Assembly (NCBI GenBank): GCA_024643545.1
Contig: JAHEMR010000005.1
Location: 1 to 64,000, forward strand
DNA: 64,000 nucleotides
Direction of reading: 5' to 3'
DNA from: Crocinitomicaceae bacterium
Lineage (GTDB): Bacteria; Bacteroidota; Bacteroidia; Flavobacteriales_D; Crocinitomicaceae
The notes beneath the pieces were generated by a model that was given only the letters and a program-made list of their open reading frames with translations, was not told the DNA's origin and made no database searches. A program made the position numbers and the translations under genes. Positions 37,208 to 45,455 of this stretch are shown here, piece by piece. Every line of letters begins with the position of its first letter. Positions within the stretch are counted from its first letter, which is position 1.

Positions 37208-38145
37208 TATTTCGTCATTTTTAGGAAAGAAACTTCCTGCTCTGTTAAATGTCTATAAAATCCGCGAGGGAGGTCTTTTTTCGTTAATCCGGCAAATTGT
37301 ACACGGTCTAATTTCACTACCACGTATCCCATGGCTTCAAAAAGCCTTCGTACGATGCGGTTTTTTCCAGAATGAATTTCTACCCCAACTTCCGTAGAGT
37401 TTCCGTTCTCAATGTATGAAACCTCATCTACTCGTGCTTTACCGTCCTCCAAATCTACTCCACGCAACAATTTTTCCATGTCCTCTTTGGTCACTGGTTT
37501 ATTTAACTCTACGTGGTAAATTTTCTTTGCTTGGTAACGGGGATGTGTCAATTTCTTTGCCATGTCTCCATCGTTAGTAAACAATAGTAAGCCTGTTGTT
37601 TCACGGTCGAGTCGACCTACAGGATAGATGCGTTCACGACATGCTTTTTTGACCAACGTCATGACTGTCTTACGTCCCCTTGGATCATCCATTGTGGTGA
37701 TGAATCCTTTTGGCTTATTTAACAAAACATAACGTTTTGTTTCTGCATTGATTGTTTCTCCATCGTACTGAATGACATCTTCCGGAGCAATTTTGTAGCC
37801 TAATTCAGTGACAATTTTTCCGTTCACAGAAACAACTCCCGTTTGAATAAGGACATCTGCTTCTCTTCTTGAACAAATTCCGGCGTTGGACAAATATTTA
37901 TTCAACCGAACTTGATCTTCATTAAAAGAAGGCAAGGGATCGCCTTTTTTTACTTTGATTTTATAGTCAATGTATTTTCTTTTGTCACGTTCTGTGACCG
38001 TTTTTTTATCCGAAGGACTCTTTTTATCCGTTGGTGTTTTTTTGTCTGTTGCTGGTCGTTTGGAAGTAACGGGCTTTCTACCAGCCGCAGTCGGCCGTTT
38101 ATCCGTTGATTGATTTCCTCTCGATGTTCCGCGTGTATTTCTCAT
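37207..38145 (-). CDS. rluB: RluB/RsuA-family pseudouridine synthase
   Basis: After a basic, low-complexity extension of about 65 residues (three imperfect DKK-T/S-P units), the 312-residue protein has an S4 RNA-binding domain (VRLNKYLSNAGICSRREAD) and the catalytic domain with VGRLDRETTGLLLFTNDG, whose Asp is the family nucleophile, and NRIVRRLFEAMGY. Such enzymes make a pseudouridine in 23S rRNA (RluB) or 16S rRNA (RsuA); the S4-RluB layout fits, but the site is not provable here. It leads the run to pth. An exact -7 box lies 8 nt before the ATG. Confidence 0.9.
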   Translation of the reverse strand: MRNTRGTSRGNQSTDKRPTAAGRKPVTSKRPATDKKTPTDKKSPSDKKTVTERDKRKYIDYKIKVKKGDPLPSFNEDQVRLNKYLSNAGICSRREADVLIQTGVVSVNGKIVTELGYKIAPEDVIQYDGETINAETKRYVLLNKPKGFITTMDDPRGRKTVMTLVKKACRERIYPVGRLDRETTGLLLFTNDGDMAKKLTHPRYQAKKIYHVELNKPVTKEDMEKLLRGVDLEDGKARVDEVSYIENGNSTEVGVEIHSGKNRIVRRLFEAMGYVVVKLDRVQFAGLTKKDLPRGFYRHLTEQEVSFLKMTK

Positions 38146-38153
38146 AATTCAAG

Positions 38154-38161
38154 CAAAGATA
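38154..38161 (-). promoter_or_regulatory. -7 element close to rluB ATG
   Basis: The minus strand reads TATCTTTG, eight bases before the ATG at 38145. A TTG at 38186-38188 is the only -33 candidate, at a spacing of 24 bp, which is long. Confidence 0.45.
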
Positions 38162-38188
38162 GAGAAAAGTGTTCGGTATTCCTTTCAA

Positions 38189-38848
38189 TCACTCTTTTTG
38201 CAAGCGTTTGATGTCTAAAATGAGCTGATTTACCTCTTTTACCGATGTTCCATCATAATAACCTCGAATTCTTAACTGTTTATCCACCAAAACAAAATTA
38301 TTCGTGTGAATGAAATCGCTGCCTGCATCCCCAAGGTTTTGCGCCTCGGCAGGTTTAAGGACAAAAAAGGATTTACGTGCAAGTGCATATAAGTCTTCTT
38401 TTTTACCCGTCAAAAAATGCCATTTTTTGGAAGAAGCTTGATGACTTTTTGCATATTTATTCATTTGCGCAACATCATCCGTTTCTGGGTCCACTGTAAA
38501 ACTAAATATTCGAACATCCTGGTCATTTTTGAAAGCTGCATTTACGCGTTGCATTTGTCTGTTCATGACTGGACAAATACTTTTACAGGTGGTGAAAAAA
38601 TACTCGACTACAGCTATCTTTCCCTTCATATCATTCGCAGAAATAAGCTTTCCATCTTGATTTTGAAAAGAAAAAGATCCAACGTGGTGTCCAAATCCTA
38701 AACGAAGCATTTCCGGATCGACCATTTCTTCATTTACGTCAATCGGGTTGATGATTGGTAAAGCTTTTTCCTTTTTCGAACTTGTGAAATAATAGGAAAT
38801 TGGTATACAAACAAGTAAAAGTAGGCCTAAAAAGAAAGTGCGTTTCAT
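38189..38848 (-). CDS. SCO1/SenC-family thioredoxin-like copper protein
   Basis: The 219-residue protein has an uncleaved N-terminal membrane anchor (residues about 5-22) and a thioredoxin fold. The copper ligands are visible: CKSIC (C88 and C92) and a later conserved His in DFIHTNNFVLV. SCO proteins insert copper into the CuA site of cytochrome oxidase or act in periplasmic redox control. The gene stands alone, and an exact -7 box 4 nt upstream of its ATG overlaps the stop codon of the nicotinamide riboside kinase gene. No cytochrome oxidase genes are in the window. Confidence 0.92.
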   Translation of the reverse strand: MKRTFFLGLLLLVCIPISYYFTSSKKEKALPIINPIDVNEEMVDPEMLRLGFGHHVGSFSFQNQDGKLISANDMKGKIAVVEYFFTTCKSICPVMNRQMQRVNAAFKNDQDVRIFSFTVDPETDDVAQMNKYAKSHQASSKKWHFLTGKKEDLYALARKSFFVLKPAEAQNLGDAGSDFIHTNNFVLVDKQLRIRGYYDGTSVKEVNQLILDIKRLQKE

Positions 38849-38852
38849 ACGA

Positions 38853-38860
38853 CAAAGTTA
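38853..38860 (-). promoter_or_regulatory. -7 element directly before SCO gene ATG
   Basis: The minus strand reads TAACTTTG followed by four bases and the SCO ATG at 38848. The first bases double as the TAA stop of the gene before it, so a promoter inside the upstream gene end is likely. Confidence 0.45.
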
Positions 38861-39355
38861 ACAATTAAGCAGGTCAAGTAGTATGGAATTCACTTCTCTC
38901 TGACGTTTTTCAAACGAACCTTTTAAAATTGTAAAAGGCCTTTGTAGATGGATTAATTCCGCCTCATACATCAAAAATAATTCCGCGCGATTTGAAGGAT
39001 TTTCTCTTAATGGATCTGCTTCCCATGGAATATCTGGAGCACAAAGAAAATAATGATCAAAGACTTGATTTTTATGTGCTTCAAGAATTAAGTGAGAGGT
39101 GTTTTTATATCGGTATTCAGACCATATTTTTAGCACGGTCATTTCAGTGTCAGCGACGAGTTTCGCGCCTTTCTTATGCCAATCTGCAAGCTGACCACTG
39201 GTAATCGTGTCTAAATCTTGCTGAACATATGATTCTTTTTGAGCTAAATATTCTCGGGCAAACTCTTCGCTTAATGGTAAGTTATACGTTTCTGAAACCC
39301 ATTGAGCCAAAGTGGATTTACCGCAAGATTCTGGACCGGTAAATGCAATTCTCAT
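38858..39355 (-). CDS. Nicotinamide riboside kinase (NadR-like P-loop)
   Basis: The ATG at 39355 gives 165 residues and an ATGA overlap with pnuC; an ATG 24 bases upstream is less likely. Residues 7-15 are GPESCGKST (P-loop), as in the C-terminal kinase domain of NadR, and EEFAREYL follows. The nucleotidyl-transferase and repressor domains of E. coli NadR are absent, so it is a stand-alone kinase, inferred to phosphorylate imported nicotinamide riboside to NMN. The paired PnuC transporter supports this strongly. Confidence 0.9.
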   Translation of the reverse strand: MRIAFTGPESCGKSTLAQWVSETYNLPLSEEFAREYLAQKESYVQQDLDTITSGQLADWHKKGAKLVADTEMTVLKIWSEYRYKNTSHLILEAHKNQVFDHYFLCAPDIPWEADPLRENPSNRAELFLMYEAELIHLQRPFTILKGSFEKRQREVNSILLDLLNC

Positions 39356-39924
39356 GATGCTTTTGGTTTTTTGTTCCACTCACGTAAACCATAGATTCCA
39401 AGGAGGAAATAAGCCGTGTACAGCACAGTAGTTGCGTATAATTGCGCATTGACATACAACGCAATGCAAGCCAAGTTAATAAACAACCAATAAATCCAAT
39501 TTGATTTTTCCTTTAAAACGCCTAGAATCGTAGCGAATAGCGAGAATAAGGCGATAAGCACATCAAAAACAAATGTTTCTTTTTCAACAAAATCATGAAA
39601 TGTTCCTTGCTTCAACCAAAAAATGAAACATGAGAGGAGAAGAATGCATTGCATCGCAAAAAGGTGTGCTCTAAGTTTCCAGGACACCAAGGAGATTTCA
39701 CCTTCTCTGTTCCAAGACCAAAAAGCGAAAATGCTTAGTAAAACATATGCGAAGGATAATATGGCCTGCGCATACAAATTGGACTGATAAAAAACGAAAA
39801 TATACATCAAGGAACTGATTCCCCCGGATAACCAAGCCCATTTGTTTTTTTTTGCCACTAGAAATAAGTAAACCGCTCCCGCTGAAGCTGCTGTCCATTC
39901 TAGTAGGAGATTGGTGTTTTCCAT
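39352..39924 (-). CDS. pnuC: Nicotinamide riboside transporter PnuC
   Basis: The 190-residue protein has about seven membrane segments and the PnuC pattern: LLEWTAASAGAVYLFLVAKKN near the start, SLMYIFVFYQSNLYAQAIL, and FFLLGIYGLREW at the end. It imports nicotinamide riboside by facilitated diffusion coupled to phosphorylation inside the cell. The kinase gene overlaps it by 4 bp. A TATCTTTG box lies 36 nt before the ATG; no riboswitch-sized leader is present. Confidence 0.93.
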   Translation of the reverse strand: MENTNLLLEWTAASAGAVYLFLVAKKNKWAWLSGGISSLMYIFVFYQSNLYAQAILSFAYVLLSIFAFWSWNREGEISLVSWKLRAHLFAMQCILLLSCFIFWLKQGTFHDFVEKETFVFDVLIALFSLFATILGVLKEKSNWIYWLFINLACIALYVNAQLYATTVLYTAYFLLGIYGLREWNKKPKAS

Positions 39925-39960
39925 TTCGTGTAAAAGTTACTTTTGAGCAGCGTTAAAAAT

Positions 39961-39968
39961 CAAAGATA
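39961..39968 (-). promoter_or_regulatory. Candidate -7 element for pnuC
   Basis: The minus strand reads TATCTTTG, an exact match to TAnnTTTG, 36 nt before the pnuC ATG and 15 bp past the porZ stop. No TTTG lies at the usual 19 bp upstream. Confidence 0.45.
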
Positions 39969-39982
39969 ACATAGCATAAACA

Positions 39983-42304
39983 CTATCGTATGACCATGAC
40001 CTTGCCAACCTTCTTGTCTTTCCCGTCAAAATTGGTTGCTGTCCAAATGAAATAAACGCCTGTTGGAACCTTTTCGCCATTTAAGTTTTGTGTATTCCAA
40101 GTTGCAGTTCCTCCATTTGAGGTTGTTCGGTAAATGAGGTTTCCAGCTACATCAGTGACTTTTACGTCAGAATCATAGCGAATTCCTTGTATTGTTACTG
40201 GTCCGAAATAATTCGGTTTTACAGGATTAGGGAAGACGATTACATCCGCATATTCTGGGTCTTCGTAACTTGCATTTGTTCGGTACGAAACTAGCCCTTT
40301 ATCCGTAATAATAAATAATTCGCCTGTTTCCTGATTCAGTTGCAAGTCAAAAATAGTATTGGAAATAATCGGGGAATTGTCCGTTGTATATTGCTCAAGG
40401 ATTTCAGATCCATCCGGAGACAATAAGATAAGGCCTCCATTAGCTGTAGCCATCCATTTGCGATTTCCGCCATCAACTTCTATATCCGTGATGTGCGTTT
40501 TACCAAGTACATATTCGCCATTTCCCTCAAAATTGACCTTGATTTGTTGTGTGTTGTAATCTCCAGGTTGTGCATCAAATGCAGCAGCGGCATTGTATAA
40601 AATAGCAAAACCAGTTTCTGTTCCTATCCATAATTCGCCATCAAAATCTGCCGCTAAGGCTGTAACAGCGGTTGAAGGTAAGTTCCCGCTGAATTCCCCT
40701 TCATCAATTGAAATGAACTTATCATCACTTGGATCTGAAATTGTTCCATTGGTTTGGTAACCAATGATGCCATCTGATTTCGTCGCAAACCAAATTATTT
40801 CATCAAAATCTTGAATCATTTTGGTGGTAAACTTATTCTTTCCATTTGGTCCACAATCAAAACTGTACCAAGCACCTGATGTTTTATCACGGACGTTCAA
40901 TGGTCGATCGGAATAGCCATTCAAGGCCCACAAATTGCCGCGTTTATCGAATAACACATCCGAAACAAGACTCCAACCATTTCCAATACTTGTAGGTTTT
41001 AAGGGAGAGTTTGCTCCGTTAAACACAAGAGTATCCGTAGTGTTCATCAATGTTAATGGCAAATAGGAATACGTGCTCATCGCAACTTCGGAAGTGTCAT
41101 TTGGATTAATCGCTACATCGATAAAATCCCACAGATCTGATTGGGGCCATTGTGAAACATTGTCAACGTTCTTCAAATCCCAATGGGAATTTTGAAAAAA
41201 ATGGACACCATTTCTGGTAAATCCTGGTGAATTATCATTTAAACGTCCGGAAGCAATCGCTAATTTTCCTTTTTGTGCATCCATCGCATAAAACTGATCG
41301 TTTTTGGACCCTTCAATTGGGTATGTTTTATAAGCAATCTCCGTTGGATACAAGACTAATCCAAATTTCATATCAGCCGACCATAATCCCATTTGATTTC
41401 TTGCTGTACGAGAAGAAGAGAACCAAACATTAAAATTTCCAGCACCGTAAGCTTCGGGAATTTGAAGGTTGTCGTTGTATAGATCAATCACCCCATCAAT
41501 ATTTACAGATAAGTAATTATCGACGGTATTGATTGAATTAATCTCCACAGAAAAAGGCATGGTTGTCACCAATTCTAAATCTGAAGCATTAATTCTGTAC
41601 ACGGAATCGGTTCCATAATCGGCCGATTTTTTTAAAACGACGATTCGATTATTAAATAATTCCATTTCAGTGTAATTATTTGCAGTTTGATATGGAAGTC
41701 TAATATCTCTTACCCATTGAGAATAATCGGGTAATATCGGATTCGGTAAATATCCTTTGAAAAGTTGCGTTGGTGTTAATGCATAAATTGAATCTTGATA
41801 GATGACCACATCAACGATTCGTTCGGTAGAGTTGGTTGGATAAAAGGTTTCTTTGACTTCATTTTTGGATGCATCCAACTGCACTATTGAAAAGTCATTT
41901 GCTGCATAAACGTATGAACCATTTCGTTCGAAACGATTGATGCGTTTGGATACTGAAAGTTGGGCTAGTTTAATGGCGGGAATATTTATTACCTCTCCAT
42001 TTTTATACTTATCAATGTTCCCATTTGTGTAACCGATGTAGACCGCTTGTTCAATTTCATCGTAATAAAGGCAGGAGATTTCAATATCTGACAAGCCATT
42101 TAAAGCGGTTAATAAGCGATGTTCGTCCGTGGCAATTGAATAAATGGACATGCCGTTTACATAGGCGGTGAAAACTTCGTTTTCTGAGGCAACAACATCG
42201 ATTGCTTTGGAAGTTGCAACATGAAGTTTCCATGTACCCATTCCAATCTGAGCCTTTAGAATAAAGCTTGAAACGCAGAGTAAGAAGAGGATGGTCCATT
42301 TCAT
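39983..42304 (-). CDS. porZ: T9SS attachment-complex protein PorZ
   Basis: The 773-residue protein is close to P. gingivalis PorZ in length. A signal peptide (cleavage near LKAQ) is followed by GTWKLHVATSKAIDV and two beta-propeller domains with SIYSIATDEHRLLTALNGLSD-type blades and GYTNGNIDKYKNG. The C-terminal domain (about residue 690 on) contains VFPNPVKPNYFGPVTI, VKVTDVAGNLIYRT and VGKVMVIR. PorZ is a surface component of the PorU-PorV-PorQ-PorZ attachment complex that transfers cargo to A-LPS. The upstream GT39-like gene is 52 bp away and on the same strand. Other T9SS machinery is not in the window. Confidence 0.9.
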   Translation of the reverse strand: MKWTILFLLCVSSFILKAQIGMGTWKLHVATSKAIDVVASENEVFTAYVNGMSIYSIATDEHRLLTALNGLSDIEISCLYYDEIEQAVYIGYTNGNIDKYKNGEVINIPAIKLAQLSVSKRINRFERNGSYVYAANDFSIVQLDASKNEVKETFYPTNSTERIVDVVIYQDSIYALTPTQLFKGYLPNPILPDYSQWVRDIRLPYQTANNYTEMELFNNRIVVLKKSADYGTDSVYRINASDLELVTTMPFSVEINSINTVDNYLSVNIDGVIDLYNDNLQIPEAYGAGNFNVWFSSSRTARNQMGLWSADMKFGLVLYPTEIAYKTYPIEGSKNDQFYAMDAQKGKLAIASGRLNDNSPGFTRNGVHFFQNSHWDLKNVDNVSQWPQSDLWDFIDVAINPNDTSEVAMSTYSYLPLTLMNTTDTLVFNGANSPLKPTSIGNGWSLVSDVLFDKRGNLWALNGYSDRPLNVRDKTSGAWYSFDCGPNGKNKFTTKMIQDFDEIIWFATKSDGIIGYQTNGTISDPSDDKFISIDEGEFSGNLPSTAVTALAADFDGELWIGTETGFAILYNAAAAFDAQPGDYNTQQIKVNFEGNGEYVLGKTHITDIEVDGGNRKWMATANGGLILLSPDGSEILEQYTTDNSPIISNTIFDLQLNQETGELFIITDKGLVSYRTNASYEDPEYADVIVFPNPVKPNYFGPVTIQGIRYDSDVKVTDVAGNLIYRTTSNGGTATWNTQNLNGEKVPTGVYFIWTATNFDGKDKKVGKVMVIR

Positions 42305-42356
42305 GATGTCAGTATAACGCAGGTTTATTGATTAAATTGGGTAGAAATCAACTATT

Positions 42357-43949
42357 TTAGTTAAAATGTCGCAGATCAAATACATACACATTTCCTTTTT
42401 GGAAAACGGGTTTCGTTAAAAAAGGTTCCCAGTATTTGTTGGGTTCCCAGTTCGCTTCATGAATTACTACCGCAAAGTTAGCTCCTTTTCGAATAATCTG
42501 TTTGATCTGTTCTGTTTCTTGAGTAGACGACTCGTGCAAGCTAAAGTGGGTGTATCCAACTCTATCTAAAGTGTACAATTGAATATTAGGAGAAGAATCT
42601 GACAAACAAAGAATGGTATCGCTTTGAGGAATAATCTGTTGGATTTCTTTTGCATAAGCTTGTAACTGACCTAGGTGCTCGCGGTGATAAAAATGAAAAT
42701 AACCCCAATTTCCTTTGACAAATTCACTGACAAAAGGCGTGTTTTTCGTTAGGATATTTTCCTTTCCAAAGGACCAATGCGCTAAGGATATTGCTTGTAA
42801 AAAAACAAGGGCGATCCATGAGGAAGAAAGTATGCGCCGGTTATTTTTAGAGCGTGTTAATCGATGACTAAATGCAATTAATACATAGAAAAGTATGAGT
42901 GGGAAAAACAAGATTTCTATGAGGTAGTAATCATGAACATCAAATACCCAGAACCAAAGTATGAAATAAGCAACGAGTCCAACTAATCCAATAATAACCA
43001 ACCAGATTACATAGGAATGAATCCATTTTTTCCAAGCAGCATATCCAAAGAATAATACAGACAACAACAACATACTCGGATGGAAAAGACCGGGAAGCAT
43101 GTGTTTCCAAAATTGCTGCCAAATTGTTTTACGTGTTTCCGCATCTACTTCCCAGATTGGACGAACAGTTGTCGAAAATAAATCCGAACCGACTTTCTCG
43201 TTGTAACGTATAGCGTAGGAATACCAAAGGTAACTTGTCACCAAAATGAATACGAAGGAAAGTAGGAACGAAAACCAAAAGTATGACTGTGCTTTAAATG
43301 ATTGATTTTGATTAACAAGGGTATAGAAAAAGTAGGCTCCACCGAAGGATAGTAAACAAATCAGTGCCGTTATTTTTAATAATACAGCAAGTGAGAAAAA
43401 CAAGGTGAGAAATCCTAGCCAAAAAACTTGTTTTGAACGAATAAAATGAAAGGTTCCATATGCACCCAACAGGACAAAGGAAAAAGCAAAAACATTAGGT
43501 AATATCGAATCCGAGTAAAAAAGGAGTACAGGAGAACTCGCCATCAAAAAGACGAAGAGAAGGGCTTTTCTTTTTTGTTGAAATAGAAACTCCATGACCT
43601 CACTAAAGAGGGAAATCGCAATAAAAAGAATTGAAATCGAAAGGGCTTTAGACATCCACTCGTGGTGACCAAATATTTGCCATAATTTTCCGAGAATAAA
43701 ATAGATAATAGGGAATTCCGAAGTAGCATTGCGGGTTCCACTCGCTAATATTAATTGTGTTTGGGGTTCCAAAAAAGGAGCTCCCTTAGAATAATTTAAC
43801 GCAATTGACAGGGAATCTGTTTTTCGCCATTCATGGATGGGTAAAACTCCGTCAAAAAAATGATCGAACACACCGTATAGCGAAAAAAGCACCATGAGTA
43901 ACAGCAATGCTTGGTACTTAATCGGCAAATTTTGAAGTTTGGTGATCAT
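42357..43949 (-). CDS. GT39-like membrane glycosyltransferase
   Basis: The 530-residue protein has about ten membrane helices and an N-terminal loop with DGVLPIHEWRKTDSLSIALNY, containing the acidic residue region that in PMT/ArnT enzymes binds the polyprenyl-phosphate sugar. A soluble C-terminal part (from about residue 435) contains SDTILCLSDSSPN. It fits glycosyltransferases of the GT39/83 type that take sugar from a lipid carrier to a periplasmic acceptor. Its ATG overlaps the DPM1-like gene by 4 bp, which supplies such a lipid carrier. The acceptor is unknown. Confidence 0.82.
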   Translation of the reverse strand: MITKLQNLPIKYQALLLLMVLFSLYGVFDHFFDGVLPIHEWRKTDSLSIALNYSKGAPFLEPQTQLILASGTRNATSEFPIIYFILGKLWQIFGHHEWMSKALSISILFIAISLFSEVMEFLFQQKRKALLFVFLMASSPVLLFYSDSILPNVFAFSFVLLGAYGTFHFIRSKQVFWLGFLTLFFSLAVLLKITALICLLSFGGAYFFYTLVNQNQSFKAQSYFWFSFLLSFVFILVTSYLWYSYAIRYNEKVGSDLFSTTVRPIWEVDAETRKTIWQQFWKHMLPGLFHPSMLLLSVLFFGYAAWKKWIHSYVIWLVIIGLVGLVAYFILWFWVFDVHDYYLIEILFFPLILFYVLIAFSHRLTRSKNNRRILSSSWIALVFLQAISLAHWSFGKENILTKNTPFVSEFVKGNWGYFHFYHREHLGQLQAYAKEIQQIIPQSDTILCLSDSSPNIQLYTLDRVGYTHFSLHESSTQETEQIKQIIRKGANFAVVIHEANWEPNKYWEPFLTKPVFQKGNVYVFDLRHFN

Positions 43950-44896
43950 TCGTCTAACTCTTTTTCAGTAATCAAATAAAGGGGGCGGTTTTTACTTTGA
44001 ATAAATAACTTACCCAAGTAAATTCCTAGAATTCCGATCATTATCAATTGGATTCCTCCAATAAATAAGATCGATGCTATAATGGAGGTCCAACCAGTAA
44101 TTGCCTCATTTGTAAAAGCTGAAACGTAAATCGCATACAACCCATACAAGAAGGCCAAAAGTGCAAAAAACAATCCGGTGTAAATGGAAAAATACAGCGG
44201 TTTAGCGCTAGAAGATGTGATTCCGGTTAGCGCAAAATTGAGCATTTTTGAAAATGAATACTTTGTCTGTCCGGAAACGCGAGCATGAGGCGTGTATGGA
44301 ATCCCAATTTGTTTAAAACCTAACGAAGGAATGATTCCCCTCAAAAACAAATGAGACTCCGTATACTTTTGAAGTGCAGCAACAACTTTTCGATCTAACA
44401 AGCGGAAATCCGCAGTTCCTTCCTCCATAGGAATTTCTGCTAATTTATTTGTTAAACGGTAGAAGCTTTTAGAAGTCCATTTCTTCAGGAAAGAAACTTT
44501 TTGATCATCCTTGCGAATGGTATAAACGACCTCAAATCCAGTCTTCCATTTTTCGAAGAGCGTTGGGATGAGTTCTGGCGGATGTTGTAAATCTGCATCC
44601 ATACTTATTACCGCTGCACCTTGAGCGTGATCTAGTCCTGCTTTGAGGGCATTTTGATGTCCAAAATTTCGGCTAAGTTGAATGAATTTTACACGGCTAT
44701 CCTTGGCGCGTAATTCTTGAATATTCAATAACGATCGATCAGAACTGCCATCATCTACAAAGATGAACTCAAAATTGGTGACGTGAATCACATTCATTAC
44801 CGTCGTCAATCGTTCATACATTGGCAGGATGTTTCCCTCCTCATTACAAGTTGGAATGACAATCGAAAGTTCAATATGTGCAGATTTATTCAGCAT
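43946..44896 (-). CDS. DPM1/GtrB-like polyprenyl-phosphate glycosyltransferase
   Basis: The ATG at 44896 is chosen, giving 316 residues; an open frame reaching to 45229 lies antisense to the RidA gene and has no family signal. The GT2 domain starts ELSIVIPTCNEEGN, with VDDGSSDRSL and the DADLQHPPE metal/substrate motif. Two C-terminal membrane segments (about residues 220-290) are typical of GtrB-like enzymes that move a sugar from a nucleotide donor to undecaprenyl phosphate. It should feed the coupled GT39-like enzyme. Which sugar is not visible. A one-mismatch -7 box (TAACTTCG) sits 6 nt upstream. Confidence 0.9.
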   Translation of the reverse strand: MLNKSAHIELSIVIPTCNEEGNILPMYERLTTVMNVIHVTNFEFIFVDDGSSDRSLLNIQELRAKDSRVKFIQLSRNFGHQNALKAGLDHAQGAAVISMDADLQHPPELIPTLFEKWKTGFEVVYTIRKDDQKVSFLKKWTSKSFYRLTNKLAEIPMEEGTADFRLLDRKVVAALQKYTESHLFLRGIIPSLGFKQIGIPYTPHARVSGQTKYSFSKMLNFALTGITSSSAKPLYFSIYTGLFFALLAFLYGLYAIYVSAFTNEAITGWTSIIASILFIGGIQLIMIGILGIYLGKLFIQSKNRPLYLITEKELDE

Positions 44897-44973
44897 GTAA
44901 AGCGAAGTTACATAATTATCTTCATGTATCCTTGTTGTACTTGGATCTTGCAGGCAAAATCGTTTGCTTTTAG

Positions 44974-44981
44974 TATATTTG
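44974..44981 (+). promoter_or_regulatory. Candidate -7 element for RidA gene
   Basis: TATATTTG matches TAnnTTTG exactly and ends 15 nt before the ATG at 44997. A TTG at 44948-44950 gives a 23-bp spacing, on the long side. Confidence 0.5.
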
Positions 44982-44996
44982 CGGAAAGCATTAAAA

Positions 44997-45431
44997 ATGT
45001 CAGAACAAAATCGAATTTCTACGAACAAAGCGCCGAAGCCAGTCGGGTTATATCCGCATGCTCGTCGTGTTGGGAACCTCCTTTTTTTATCCGGTGTAGG
45101 TCCAAGAGTTGCTGGTTCCGATGATACAGATTCCGCGGTGCCGGGATTAAAAATAGATAAAAACGGGAATTTCATTGAATTCGATTTCGAAGCGCAATGC
45201 AGAAGTGTGTTTGACAATGTGCGCATCATTCTGGAAGAATCTGGTTCTAGTTGGGATCAACTGGTTGATGTAACCGTCTTTTTAGTGCACATGAAACGTG
45301 ACTTTCATGTATATAACCGTATTTACGCGGAGTATTTCAAGGACAATTTGCCTTGCCGAACAACGGTTGAAATCAACTCTTTACCCACTCCGATTGCGAT
45401 TGAATTAAAATGTATCGCAACAATTGACTAA
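44997..45431 (+). CDS. RidA-family deaminase, possibly 2-aminomuconate deaminase
   Basis: The ATG at 44997 gives 144 residues, with KAPKPVGLYPHARRVGNLLFLSGVGPR at the start and the conserved Arg in LPCRTTVEINSLPTPIAIELKC, which binds the carboxylate of the substrate in RidA proteins. The APKPVG-YPHARRVG phrasing matches 2-aminomuconate deaminases of kynurenine catabolism better than RidA proper, but no other kynurenine-pathway gene is in the window, so a general enamine/imine deaminase remains possible. The next gene starts 24 bp later and may be co-transcribed. Confidence 0.85.
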   Translation: MSEQNRISTNKAPKPVGLYPHARRVGNLLFLSGVGPRVAGSDDTDSAVPGLKIDKNGNFIEFDFEAQCRSVFDNVRIILEESGSSWDQLVDVTVFLVHMKRDFHVYNRIYAEYFKDNLPCRTTVEINSLPTPIAIELKCIATID

Positions 45432-45455
45432 TTCTTGACCTTATAAAAATAACTT

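Noticed and set aside
39925..39982. Possible riboswitch before pnuC
   Set aside because: The gap is only 58 bp and about 30 nt of it could be leader; no conserved aptamer structure is visible.
42305..42356. Promoter for porZ
   Set aside because: No TAnnTTTG within 52 bp; porZ may be transcribed with the upstream GT39-like gene.
44897..45229. 111-residue N-terminal extension of the DPM1-like protein
   Set aside because: It lies antisense to the RidA gene and has no signal or domain; the ATG at 44896 starts directly before the GT2 fold.
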